A DNA stretch of 64,000 bases, from assembly GCA_033558025.1 (NCBI GenBank), contig JAUCEF010000005.1:1302001-1366000 (forward strand). Reading direction: 5' to 3'. Under the pieces are notes generated by a model. The model made no database searches and was not told the DNA's origin. It saw only the letters and a list, made by a program, of their open reading frames with translations. Both the position numbers and the translations under genes were made by a program. Every line of letters starts with the position of its first letter. Position 1 is the first letter of the stretch. Below, piece by piece: positions 54,262 to 64,000 of the stretch. The DNA is from Phytophthora sp. 'mugwort'. Its lineage: Eukaryota > Oomycota > Peronosporomycetes > Peronosporales > Peronosporaceae.

Positions 54262-55886
54262 ATGAGCATGGACAAAGGCAAGATGTGGTCACAGGACCGT
54301 GCAACGTCGAAGGGCGGTTCTTCGCTGCCGCTGCTGAGCCCGCTGCAGTCGGGTCAGAAGGACATTGCGCCCATCTACAAGTTCGTGCTCACGGGCGGCC
54401 CGTGCGCCGGCAAGACAACGTCGCTCGACCGCCTCTCGACCTTCTTCCGCGACCGCGGCTTCCGAGTGTATGTCGTCCCGGAGGCCTCGACGCTGTTGCA
54501 AACTGGTGGCGCCTTCTTTCTGTAAGTGGCAAGGAAAAACTGAAGTAACAATCCTCCAAGCTAATCTTTGCTTTTTACTTTTTGCCAGCGACCTTAAGGA
54601 GAAGGACATTCTCAACTTCCAGTGGCAAATTCTAAGTCTCCAGATTTCACTGGAGGACTCGTTCTATTCGCTGGCGCAGGACAGTGGCAAGCCCTGCGTG
54701 ATCCTGTGCGACCGCGGAGTCATGGACGGCTCGGCCTACATGACGCCCGAACAGTGGGAGGAGCTCAAGCTCGAGCACGACTTGGACACCGTCACGCTGC
54801 GAGACACGTACGTTGCATAATATGATGCAATTCTTAATCTTTGAAGGTTCTATAACGGACTGCGCTACTCGTTGTTGCAGACGATACATTGCCATTTTCC
54901 ACTTGGTGACGGCTGCCGATGGCGCCGAGAAGTTTTACTCTCTGGATAACAATGGAATCCGCATCGAGTCCATTGAACAGGCGCGGGCCATTGACAAGCG
55001 CACGTGTCGTGCTTGGATCGGCCACCCGAAGCTTTACGTATTCGGTACGAAGATGATCAATTGTCGATTTGTTGAACTTGTGGTTTTAACTTGAAGTTTT
55101 CTGTGCATGCTTCTCTAATAGACAACTCGACCACATTTGAGGGCAAGATGCAGCGTCTGGTGGACACAGCGGCGGGACTGTGCGGCATCCCCACGACGGT
55201 CAAGGCCTCCCGCAAGTACCTGCTTACCAAGACCCCGATCGAGATCCCGTTCCATCATGAAGACTTTGAGGTGGAGAAAGTGTACCTGAAGCCTGAAGCT
55301 GCGAGTATGTTGGCGGAGTAGTTGTTTCTGCTTTAGTGGCGAGATGCCATGTTAACTTTACTTTTGTTGTTATTCGCAGAGACGAGCAAGGATTATTCGT
55401 TCGTTCGTTGCCGTTCGCAGTATGGCATACCCGCTTACGGCATGACCACAGTGCGATATCTGGACACTGGTGATGCGTACGGTGAACTAGATTTACAACT
55501 TTTATGATTGACTGGATTTAACGCTGGTTTGTTTTTGGTATTCAAACAGGGTGCACCTAAAGCGCGTTCTTAGCGCGCGAGAGTACTCGTACGCCGTACG
55601 ACATCGCTGTGACCCGACGCGTCACGTAATCAAGCAGCAGCGAATGTGCTTCCTGTACGAAAATCAGTCGTTTCAGATCCACGTTTACAAGGAGCCTGCG
55701 GAGGTTGCTGGGCTCGCTGTGCTACATGTGCAGGCGTCATGTGAGAATGACCAGGACATCGTGATGCCGTCGTTTCTGAACATTGAGAAGGAGCTGCCAG
55801 ATACCGACGAGACCATGTCGGCCTACAACGTGTCGAAAAAGAATCTTCTAGGTGAGCTCGAGAAGAAGGAGTCGGCGGAGGTGTAG
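54262..55886 (+). CDS. Ttd14-like P-loop (AAA_28) and CYTH-type protein
   Basis: Six exons, 54262-54521, 54589-54807, 54881-55044, 55122-55304, 55380-55476 and 55550-55886, give 419 residues. The N-terminal half is an ATP/GTP-binding domain: Walker A GGPCAGKTT (residues 45-53), YVVPEASTLL, CVILCDRGVMDGSAYM (Walker B-like) and RYIAIFHLVTAADGAEKFYS. The C-terminal half, with RCRSQYGIPAYGMTTVRYL, KRVLSAREYSY and QQRMCFLYENQSFQIHVY, matches the CYTH-like (triphosphate tunnel) part of the TRPL translocation defect 14 family. In flies Ttd14 binds GTP and phosphatidylinositol phosphates and is needed for channel trafficking; its role in oomycetes is unknown. The first ATG with a downstream complete P-loop was chosen; upstream in-frame codons lack ATG. 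All introns are short (66 to 77 bases) and phase-consistent. Confidence 0.88.
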
Positions 55887-56346
55887 GTTCGAGACGTCGC
55901 TACAACTAGAAACTGCATGCTTCTTACTGGTCTGCTTGGCAGTGATCCTTGGCGGAGAATCAGCTCTTTTATCTCGTGAAACCCTTGCTAATCCAGAACA
56001 AGGGAGGAGCGTTGGTTGTATGAAAACCTTTGCCGAATTGTGCCATGCATTTAAAAAATGTCTAATGCCATGAGGTATATAGGCACTACCTGTAGTGCTC
56101 GGAATGCGACGAGATCAAACTTCTATACTTGAACGGAATTAGTGTTCATGAATGGCACATATATCACTAATGTAGCGGCATAATATGGCTTTCTTCACAC
56201 ACATTGACTTGGCAAGCAAAGCAGCTTGTCGGAAATATCGAGCAGTTATTTCAGAGACTCGCAAGGGGTATTTACACCTAATAAGGAGTCGAAAATCAAG
56301 TATTTTGAAACAATGTCAGTCTAGTTAGCAACAAATGCGATATAGA

Positions 56347-57430
56347 TTAGAAACTCAGGTTTAAGGATAGCTTACCCCCCCTTCGATGACGGTTCCTCGC
56401 GACCTGAAGGTGCTTCTTAAGTTGCATCAGTTGCTTGTTTGTTGCATCGATGCACCCTTGTACCGAAGCATACTTTAATTTAGTAATGGCTCGCTCAAAT
56501 CGGGGTCGTATGTCCGCAACTGTGGTGCTTGTCGAATACTGACGGCCGACTTCGCGCTTTACATTTGCCCATATAATCACTATTGCTGTAGATCAGAGCG
56601 ATACGGTGGTGTAAACACCACGTCGTGGTCTTAAGCTCTCGCTTTCCAGACGAAAACAGGAACCACATGTTCATGAATATATCTCTACAATGCCTTCTAC
56701 ATTATACTTTTGTTCCGTCAGCATAGGTAGACCACACAGCTTCGTCGTACCGACCATTTTCGACCACCCGGTACCCTGATTAGTAGTTATATCTAAATAG
56801 TACTTTGTGGTACTTTGCATCACCATAACAAAAATGCAGTTCGAAAGTCTTATCGTGTATAGCGCGAGAAGCAACTTCTCCATCCAACCGACAAAGTACT
56901 CATGGCTAAACGTGTCATGATAGTCTTCTGTCTGCTTCTCTCCCTAAAACATATCCACTGTATCTTCCATTAGCTGTGCTGACTGAGCTGGTGTGCGCTC
57001 GACATCGCTTACAATACGATCCTTAGTCAAGGAGAGCATCAATAGAGCACCAGCGTCTGCCTTGTGGTTTTCTTGACATGTTTGCCATCGGTTGGGTCAA
57101 CTGGTGAATCGTTGCGTCGGGCATAATGTAGCTTCCATCCATGTATACAATCCGATGAAAAGTGCACTCACTGCTGATCATTCGGTGCACGTACTCAGCT
57201 CTAGCAACATCCTTCCCGGTCGACATTCGTAGGCTCTTGTCTATTCGTAGGCTCTTGTCCTTATGGGCGCCACGAATATATCCATGTTTCCCCACGAAAC
57301 GTTGCACGGTACGCAGCGCTGCATTCGGGATTTCAGTACTGGCAGTGCCAAGCAAAAACAAGCTCTCCTCAGCTAGAAAATACAAAACGCGCCTCGCCGT
57401 TGTCCTTGTTGTTGCCCCACAACTTCTCAT
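56347..57430 (-). pseudogene. Degenerate DDE_3-type transposase
   Basis: Reading leftward from 57430: a helix-turn-helix-like N-terminus (NAALRTVQRFVGKHGYIRGA), then EYVHRMI, RIVYMDGSYIM (first catalytic Asp region; relatives read VYMDESYIH) and KPQGRRWCSIDA. After shifts near 56830 come FVMVMQSTTKYYLDITTNQG (second Asp lost to a frameshift of MDNAKYHK type), LCGLPMLTEQKYN, and the C-terminal MIIWANVKREVGRQY with ASVQGCIDATNKQLMQL. Not related closely to the DDE_3 copy at 30.5 kb. Confidence 0.6.
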
Positions 57431-57787
57431 ATGAAAGCCCAGACTGCGTTCTCCATGGCTGCCGATCTGGGCAACCTGGTCATGTGATCGCTGCGATTAC
57501 CAGGCGGCGCGGCAACAAGAACTGATCCCAGTGAGCGAGAGTAGACCAGACTTCTCTAACTGTTTTGTTTGACCGACCAAGCAACCGACCATTTTGCTGG
57601 AAATAGACTATTTTCCCGGTTTTGCCGCGTGACCTGCACGAAAGTTGACTTGGAGAGAGCGGATATCTAGTCTTTCTTCTACGGTAAGAACTGCGCTACG
57701 CTGATCCTTCACAAACGCGATGGCCCGAGAGGCTTCATGATCTTCTATACGCGTTTTCTTGGGGATCAGTCGAGACACGTCATCCTC

Positions 57788-57869
57788 TTAATATATACAA
57801 TAAGAAACGCCTCTCTTATTTGGCTCCGACTTGCGAAATAAGAAACACCTCTCTTATTGTATATATTAA
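57788..57869. repeat. Inverted repeat with internal near-copies
   Basis: TTAATATATACAATAAG (57788-57804) is the exact complement of CTTATTGTATATATTAA (57853-57869). Inside, AATAAGAAACRCCTCTCTTATT occurs twice in direct orientation (one base differs). A symmetrical 82-bp unit flanked by TTAA is a plausible miniature or solo transposon end. Confidence 0.6.
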
Positions 57870-58073
57870 CAGGATAACCTATAGGTCAAATCAGATGTCG
57901 TTATAGGCTGAAAGCGAGAACAAATGCCGCACGAATAAAATAATGTGTAGCTTTGCAGGTTTTGCGGTACAAGCGGGACGTTTACCACATAGCCATCTAG
58001 CAGACATTTTTTCATAGCTTGAAAACAGCAGGTCGAGCAGAGAAAAATCAACGCCGCAACACGTCCTCGATCC

Positions 58074-59453
58074 TATCGACCTCGGCAAATTTTACAGTTT
58101 CCTGAGAAAAGTCGCTCAACCCAGTTGCTGGTCGGGGGAATTAAATGCACAGTGTCCTGGTACGTAACCGTAGTGGCCGTGCACGGACGCTTCGCTTGGC
58201 GGAGAGCGACAGCAGCAAAGTTCCCCTTGGCGAGCTTCGCCGCTGTTGGCTGTACCGCTGGTAGCTCGAACCGACTAATTGCCCGCTCGCCGGCGGCTGA
58301 GCGACGCTGGTCACGAAGGAGCTTGACGGCCATTCTCAAACTCTGGTGAGTGGACGATGCGTGCATCCGACTTCAAGTACGCCGCCGTCGACGGATACTT
58401 GGCCATCACGGCGTCGAAGATGTACGCGCACATCCGCCAACGAGCATTGCTCGCTCTGCAGCTGGACGCACACGCTGCCGAGTTCTTTCAACTGGCTGGT
58501 GAGCTGAACAAATTCCCGATGGGCGCTTGGGCGAGGAACCAGATCCTCTACACTGGAAACCATCTTTGCAGCATCCCGGATCTCAAGGTATCGAGCGAGT
58601 ATCTTGTACGTAGACGACCAGCGTGTGAGGTTTGCCTTCTTCGCCTTTAGCTCGGTGTGCTTCGCGGGGCGTGGTTGTTGTGCGTGCGAAGCTGAACGCA
58701 GAGAGCTTGAACCTCGTCCATGATATCCTTATGTTCGGCGATAAAGCGTACCACGGCGAGGTTAAAGCGACGGCTCGCACATCCGACAAGAGGCACTGAC
58801 AGACGAGTCGCAATCGCTTGGTTCGTGACGCAGTTGTCACCCACACAAAACTGGATCATGTCAAGTCGCTTGTGGTAGACCCCGAGCACATTCTCGATCA
58901 TCTCGATATGAGCGTCCGCGATCTGGCCGTCCTCGGCTGGCGAGATTGCCAAACAGTGGCTGCTCACGCTCTTCGTTCTTGGCATACACTGCGTAGATCG
59001 CCACAAAGTGAATCGGTCCATCTATCCGTCGAACATGAGCCCAAAGCAGTCCCCCATGCGACTAGCAAGCTTGGTGCCGACGTTTCTTAAGACATGGGTG
59101 ATGTAGCGCAGCAGGGTCTTCGATGAGATCGGTTGGAGACGCTACATCGATCGGGTAAGTGGGTTGTCGACCTCAGCAAGATCGTGGTTTCGCATGACAG
59201 CCCACTCCATTCATTTGTAGATCTCCATCGTCTTCTCGTCGACGAAGCCGTGTTGCGCTAGCGTGCCGGGGAGTGGGTGCTGACTAGCAGCGAAGATCTC
59301 AGCATGATCCGGATCCTTGGCGACGAGATGGCTCATTAGGTTTGAATAAACTGTGCGTGTGGTCTGCTTGCGCGCGGTGTCGCAGCTCTTGCACTTGAAG
59401 ACGCTGTCGCCGCAGGCAGCGAAGAAAAAGTTGCAGAGAGCCTTGGAGGGCAT
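58074..59453 (-). pseudogene. Degenerate hAT transposase with BED-type zinc finger
   Basis: From ATG 59453 the frame MPSKALCNFFF continues to VFKCKSCDTARKQTT and YSNLMSHLVAKDPDH, a BED finger (C-x2-C...H-x-H type). A gap or frameshift region follows. Then [20 protein letters not shown] and [19 protein letters not shown] give the hAT core with the conserved C-x2-(R/H) pattern. At the 3' end IPPTSNWVERLFS resembles the hAT dimerisation motif. Stops and frame changes occur near 59200, 58650 and 58350. Confidence 0.65.
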
Positions 59454-59692
59454 GGTGGCTGGTCGGTTGCAAGTTCGAGAATGATGCAAAAGACCTCAAG
59501 TATCGGGGCTGCTTGAGCTTTGGGGCACCGATAACCAACCAATGTTGGCTCCCCAATAGAGCAATGTTGGAGATAAATACTATTATTACTGGTCCAATTA
59601 GATATTTTACGGATCGGGCAATTTCTCAATAATAAGTTATTCCGTCAATACAATGTAGAATACATTGTATTTGGATTATTTTTTCTGATCGC

Positions 59693-60017
59693 TGATACGG
59701 GGTTACATGGAGGGTAACGTATCTCAGATGTGACATATGGTGTGGACAACACGACTGGCGCCCCGAGTAACATGACGGGTACGCTGTACTAGTTGCTCTT
59801 TAAACCACCCAAGTTGCGTCTCTTTATTTTCACTATAGGTACCTTATAGTTTGTATTGCGAGCCAAGCTAATCACCTATAAATATATACAGTCTTAAATC
59901 TACCTTGCTTCGGTAACTAGTAGACCAGGGGACTTGTGAACTGCCGTTCCTTGAGGGTTTGTATACTCTCCGCTGCACACACACCTCTCTCGCAAGGCGC
60001 TGTGTGACCCCGCCACA
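59693..60017 (+). repeat. 5' long terminal repeat
   Basis: Begins TGATACGGGGTTACATG and ends CCCCGCCACA, 325 bases. It has a TATAAATATATA segment near 59876-59887 that would serve as the promoter box. Confidence 0.6.
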
Positions 60018-61470
60018 CTTGGTAGCACTTGTAGTCAATCCACACTTATGGATAGATTGGTTACCTGGGTCATCTGTAGATACCCGCGCTCATTATGAGC
60101 GCTAAAAGCGGCTTCTGCAGTTTTTTAAATAGCTGTCATTTGCCTACCACATGGGCAAACCCAATGCGGAGATCACGGAGATCGAGGATGTCCTCTAATG
60201 TGAGATCCCGCCGGAGAACATCGAGTTGTCCTTGTGAGCAGCGCGTAGCTGCCCGCATTCAGAACACGGAATCAGCCTCCTGGAAAGAGGCAAAGTGTGA
60301 GGACATTACCGAAGGGTAGCCCCACACAGGTCGAACTCCCGACCGGAGCTCTGGTTTCTTTCGCCGGCTCTTGAACTCCTTAAGCGGGATATGGTGCGGT
60401 GCCGTGACCACGCACCTAACAGCCCACAAGCTCTCTTGGAACAGGGGCTGCTTGGCCCCAGGTGGCGCTCATACGCGTCCTTGGAAGATCGCCCGACGAG
60501 AAGCACACGAGGTGGCTGGAGCTGATCCAAGTAGGCGCCAGCTCCTTGGGACGCATCTGGAGGCAAGTACCCGGGAGCATAAGGCGATCTCCCGTGGTGA
60601 GACGAATACTTCTTTGCAGGCGCCTTGGTTGCCGGGAAGCACACTCCACTAACGGGCAGCCTGGTATTCCAACTCGAGCCCATCGAGATCGAGATCATTC
60701 GAGATCTCTCGGACCACTTGGCCCTCCTCCTCCGTGTCGAAAGATGAGCTAAAGAGGCCCCTCATAGTCTTGCAACTGATGATCCCCAACTCTTCACGGA
60801 GGGGGACCGGGAAGCAGCCCGACTCTTACCGCTGACTTCCGAGGCTGCGGCTGCCTTCGCAACCTTGACGCGGGCTGACACTTCCGCCGGCATCAAGTTC
60901 TTGATCGGAGGACTAGATTTCTTTTCACCCTCCTTGGATGAGCCAGGACTCCCCTGTTCAGGCGTCTTAGGCTCGTCGCCATGCCGACTAGATGGCGGCG
61001 GCGTACGCGACCGAAGCGAATCGGACTGGCTCGGGCCATCGTCCGACCCCTTAATGAGCTGATCCGGAGGTCATTATCGCCCCAGGACATGGGAGACCTG
61101 TCCTAATCCTCCTCATAGTCCACATGGAGCTCAGAATCCTCCGCGGGCGGCTCGGGCGGCTTGGGAGCCACCTTGATTCCACCTTGGTTGATCCATCCGA
61201 AGCATACCAGACGGCTTATAACTCTTAACCTGCTCCTTGGAAGCAACAGGCTTAGCAGGCGCTTGCGCACCGCTGCTAGACCGGGTCTTGATCATGATTG
61301 AAGCCGACGTGGAGGTCTAGAAGAAGAGAGCACGGGAAAGTGCTCGGGGCTCAAACGGAAATGAGCCACTTCGGAATACAAAGTCAATGTCTTTCGACTG
61401 GAGAGTAAAAGGCGGCGACTTCTTTTCACTGATCCTGGATGGTCGGTAGACCGAACCTAAGTGGGGAGGA

Positions 61471-61833
61471 TGTAACGAGGTTACATGAAGAGTGCCAAGT
61501 CACCCTTCAGAGTGGTGTACCCACGTACCACTAAGTGATGTGGTCAACAACACTAAGACGCCACTGCAATGACGACACGGATGGGTACCACAAATATGGT
61601 ACTAGGACCTCATAGACAACCACTAGGATTGCATCTAGGATACTTTATAGATGACTTACAGTTAGTGTGTAGACGCATTAAGGAGATCAGCTATACATAT
61701 ATTCAGTCTTATATCTACCTGATTTGGTAACAACCCCGTCAGACCGGGGACTTGTGGCTGCCGTTCACGGAGAGTTTGTGTACACACTGGAAGTCACACT
61801 TCCCGTGCGCAAGGTTGTGTATGCCCCGTCACA
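61471..61833 (+). repeat. 3' long terminal repeat
   Basis: Begins TGTAACGAGGTTACATG and ends CCCCGTCACA, 363 bases. It is similar to the 5' copy but diverged and longer, so the insertion is old or the pair is chimeric. Confidence 0.6.
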
Positions 61834-62989
61834 TTGCAGTTGGGGTAAAGCTCACGACTCCTTGCTGCATGCACCAGCTCGTAGATCATCAGGGACGAGG
61901 CCTTTTCGCAGCGTAACTTTTTGTAACGTGCCCGTTCGTCAATGCGTAGTGCCGTCTTAAGAATATGGAACGTGGAACATCATGGTAGTCTAGGAGCTGC
62001 AGGCAACGTTTGGTAGCTGCGACGACACGCCGCGCTCAAACAAGGCCCCACTACTACCACCAGAATTGCAGCGGTGACATCGTCCACAGCACAAATATGC
62101 TGGGGCTGGAACGCTTGGTGGAGGTATCCCCAGAACAAATGGTCGGGGACGCGAGTTCGCAAAATGGTACAGGGTAGATCCTATTTTTTGGCAAATGAAA
62201 TACTTTTACTATCAGCTAAGAACATGCTCCTCACTTGGACAAGGGCCTAACATAAGGGAGTGGGAAACTCCCACTCGATTTGTCTCCGGTTCCTCAATTA
62301 TGTTGACCAATCCGTTTACAGAATAACTGTCATTTGAGGTTATATTTGAATTTTGTGTTCGGAGACCGCTTACCGTAAATCACGTCCGATATGCAACGCA
62401 CGCTAAACATGAAACATTTTCGTAAAAATCCTTTTATCCCACACGTACTGCTTGACATAACCAACATTGTAAAGTGACACCCCTCCACCTGCTTTTATTC
62501 AACAGCTACGATATCCTCGCTACGGAGCTCCGCGGTAGCGAACGCGCTACTCACATTTGCGGTCATTTTGCAACGAGACTCGCTCGTCAAACCCATTTAC
62601 GAACCTTTTTTATTCCTTCCACGCCTGCACCACCATCGTAGCAATCTGTCTACGTTTATGGCTGAGTGGCGTAAGCTCGTCACCGCCCAGCACAAGCAGC
62701 ATGTATAGTTTCCTGCAGCCATCGTTAAATGGCTACAAACCTTTAGCCTTTCTTTTGTGTGCCATATGGGGATCCTCTGTGCGAGCCGCCACTGGTTTGT
62801 ATTGGTTTGTATTGGTTGGTACACAAATCCCAAACGGTTTTGTACAGATTGTATTGTGTCTTGCAAGTGTTTTGTCGTTTAACGTATTGGCTTGCTCGAC
62901 CTATATAAGTAGGAGATCGATTTAAATTGGAAACACTTCATAGAAATACAACACGGGCGAGTTGCCGCGTCGCAGACAGCGGTTTGTAC
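61834..62989. other. No supported gene
   Basis: About 1.15 kb with only short frames. The longest, near 62557-62925 (+), has hydrophobic runs but no motif, and its AT/GC pattern resembles the flanking repeats. Confidence 0.35.
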
Positions 62990-63159
62990 CTAGTAGTAAT
63001 CAGTTTTAATTTCAAGTTGTCCAATTTTCATGTAAAACAACGCAATGCTGATCGATTTATCGTAATCCGGAGGCGGATGTTGTCCACTGTAAATGCCTGA
63101 CTTCCTATCATTTCTGTCGTTTGGAGGACATTTGTAACCGGGCACTGCACTTCCATTTC

Positions 63160-63415
63160 GATGGACATGACTAAACCCACGCTTTTCAATCAGTCTAAAA
63201 CATCGCCTGTCTTGCTCAAGTGCATCATGTACTCTCACGACTTCCTTGGCGTGCTAGCTCTCGTATTTATGTGTACGATAGATTTGTGCAGTACGTATAT
63301 GATATATTTGGACCTAGCATTCGAACTATACAGAGATGGTACAGTTTGCTTTTATTGAAGGGAGTGCTGGAGAACGACGGCCGTGTGATTAGTGGGGCGT
63401 GTACGGAAGTATGTT
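63160..63415 (+). pseudogene. Possible transposase helix-turn-helix fragment
   Basis: In shifted frames the plus strand reads HDFLGVLALVFMCTIDLC and then FGPSIRTIQRWYSLLLLKGV followed by LENDGRV, a pattern seen at the start of some oomycete transposases. It is short, shares no catalytic motif, and could be chance. Confidence 0.25.
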
Positions 63416-64000
63416 GATAACCATCCCAGGAGCTACAAGGGTTTATGTAGCACGCGTTCCCGGAGGTGAAAAATGTTTTTTTTTTACAATCTGAAGAGCT
63501 TCTCATTTTAATATGAACGTGACTAGAAAGTTGCTAACTATGCCGGCGAGAGAGTGCGTATTACACGAGGCGCATGCGTACAAGGGGAAGATAGAGGTTA
63601 TGTATCCTTGAGCAATTGATTTTTATTGACGAAACGTCAAGCATGGGCGTCATTAAATACCGGCGGTATGCACGGTAAAAAAATAATCCAATGCAGTTGT
63701 TACCCTTCAGTTGTGGCAAGTTGTTGTCTATCTTGGCAGCGTTAGACCATAGTGGCTTTGTTGCTTGGGCCTGATATGAATGCCTTTTTATACAAGAAAC
63801 TTCTTTTATAGAGCACTTATTGAAAAACGCTTACCTCTTTTGAACCCGTGGCCGTTGCCTCGATCAATAACTGTTATATACAACGCCAAAATTCACATGT
63901 GTCGAAAACTCGAATCGTTAAGTTTATTTTTGAGTTTAACTGGTTGCTTTCTAACTTTGAGGCATGGTTATGGTCTGTGCCGGACACATCGTAGCACCAT
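63416..64000. other. No supported gene
   Basis: AT-rich end of the window with a T-run near 63476-63484. No frame longer than about 80 residues and no recognisable motif. Confidence 0.35.

Larger units (their letters stand above)
59693..61833 (+). mobile_element. Short LTR retroelement without recognisable polyprotein
   Basis: Two related LTRs, 59693-60017 and 61471-61833, both start TG and end CACA. They share blocks such as GTTACATG, CAGTCTTA-ATCTACCT and GGGACTTGTG-CTGCCGTTC. A purine tract GTGGGGAGGA directly precedes the 3' LTR, and TTGGTAGCACTTGT follows the 5' LTR as a possible primer-binding site. The internal 1.45 kb encodes no gag, protease, reverse transcriptase or integrase motif. 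No 5-bp target duplication is seen, so recombination between copies is possible. Confidence 0.65.

Noticed and set aside
62557..62925. Plus-strand frame of about 120 residues with hydrophobic stretches
   Set aside because: No motif, AT-rich repeat surroundings and no splice partner; the hydrophobicity does not form clear membrane helices.
18130..64000. RXLR or CRN effector genes
   Set aside because: No frame combines a start, a hydrophobic signal peptide and an RXLR-EER or LFLAK-type motif.
1..64000. CRISPR arrays, bacterial operons, rRNA genes
   Set aside because: Spliced genes and eukaryotic families throughout; no regularly spaced repeats or rRNA-like segments were seen.

Overview
The window looks like nuclear DNA of an oomycete, most probably Phytophthora or a close relative. 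The evidence is short introns of about 55 to 150 bases with GTRNGT-type donors, compact genes in divergent or convergent pairs 140 to 260 bases apart, a flagellar-type phosphatase, and an abundance of degenerate PIF/Harbinger, pogo/Tigger, Tc1/mariner, hAT, LINE and LTR elements of oomycete type. No species assignment is possible from the sequence alone. Exon structures are my own reconstructions from reading-frame continuity, splice signals and protein-family alignment in memory.

Layout. 1-17.7 kb is a gene-dense block: a partial giant coiled-coil protein (-), a PTPDC1-like dual-specificity phosphatase (+), a MARC-like MOSC molybdoenzyme (-), an SDE2-like protein fused to CCCH and SPRY domains (+), an alpha-helical/proline-rich protein (-), a membrane RING-H2 E3 ligase (-), a prenylated Ras-family GTPase (+), and a receiver-NEK kinase-DEP-DUF547 protein (-). 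18.1-39.4 kb is a transposon graveyard with no host gene I can support. It includes one 2.56-kb PIF/Harbinger element with clear terminal inverted repeats and a TAA target duplication, remnants of at least two other Harbinger copies, two pogo/Tigger copies, a mariner, a DDE_3 (IS630/Tc1) copy, a LINE reverse transcriptase fragment and tRNA-like (SINE-like) pieces. 39.4-46.4 kb is a gene island: an FCP1/SCP-type HAD phosphatase, a BCL7-like putative SWI/SNF subunit, a 94-residue Dpy-30-like candidate found only through splicing, and a long-form tRNase Z (ELAC2 type). 46.5-53.8 kb is a decayed LINE with an OTU-like protease, AP-type endonuclease, reverse transcriptase and terminal zinc-binding region, and it carries a 141-bp palindrome. 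A six-exon Ttd14-like P-loop/CYTH protein lies at 54.3-55.9 kb. 56-64 kb returns to transposon debris, including a DDE_3 element, a hAT element and a 2.1-kb LTR element with no recognisable polyprotein.

How the genes relate. The intact genes are housekeeping, signalling and RNA-processing functions, not an operon-like pathway. Functional links are limited to inference from shared divergent promoters: coiled coil with PTPDC1-like, MARC-like with SDE2-like, RING with Ras, small Dpy-30-like with tRNase Z. The strongest candidates for unusual biology are the receiver-NEK-DEP-DUF547 protein, the SDE2-CCCH-SPRY fusion with an in-frame retainable intron, and the tRNase Z carrying an unnamed tandem motif.
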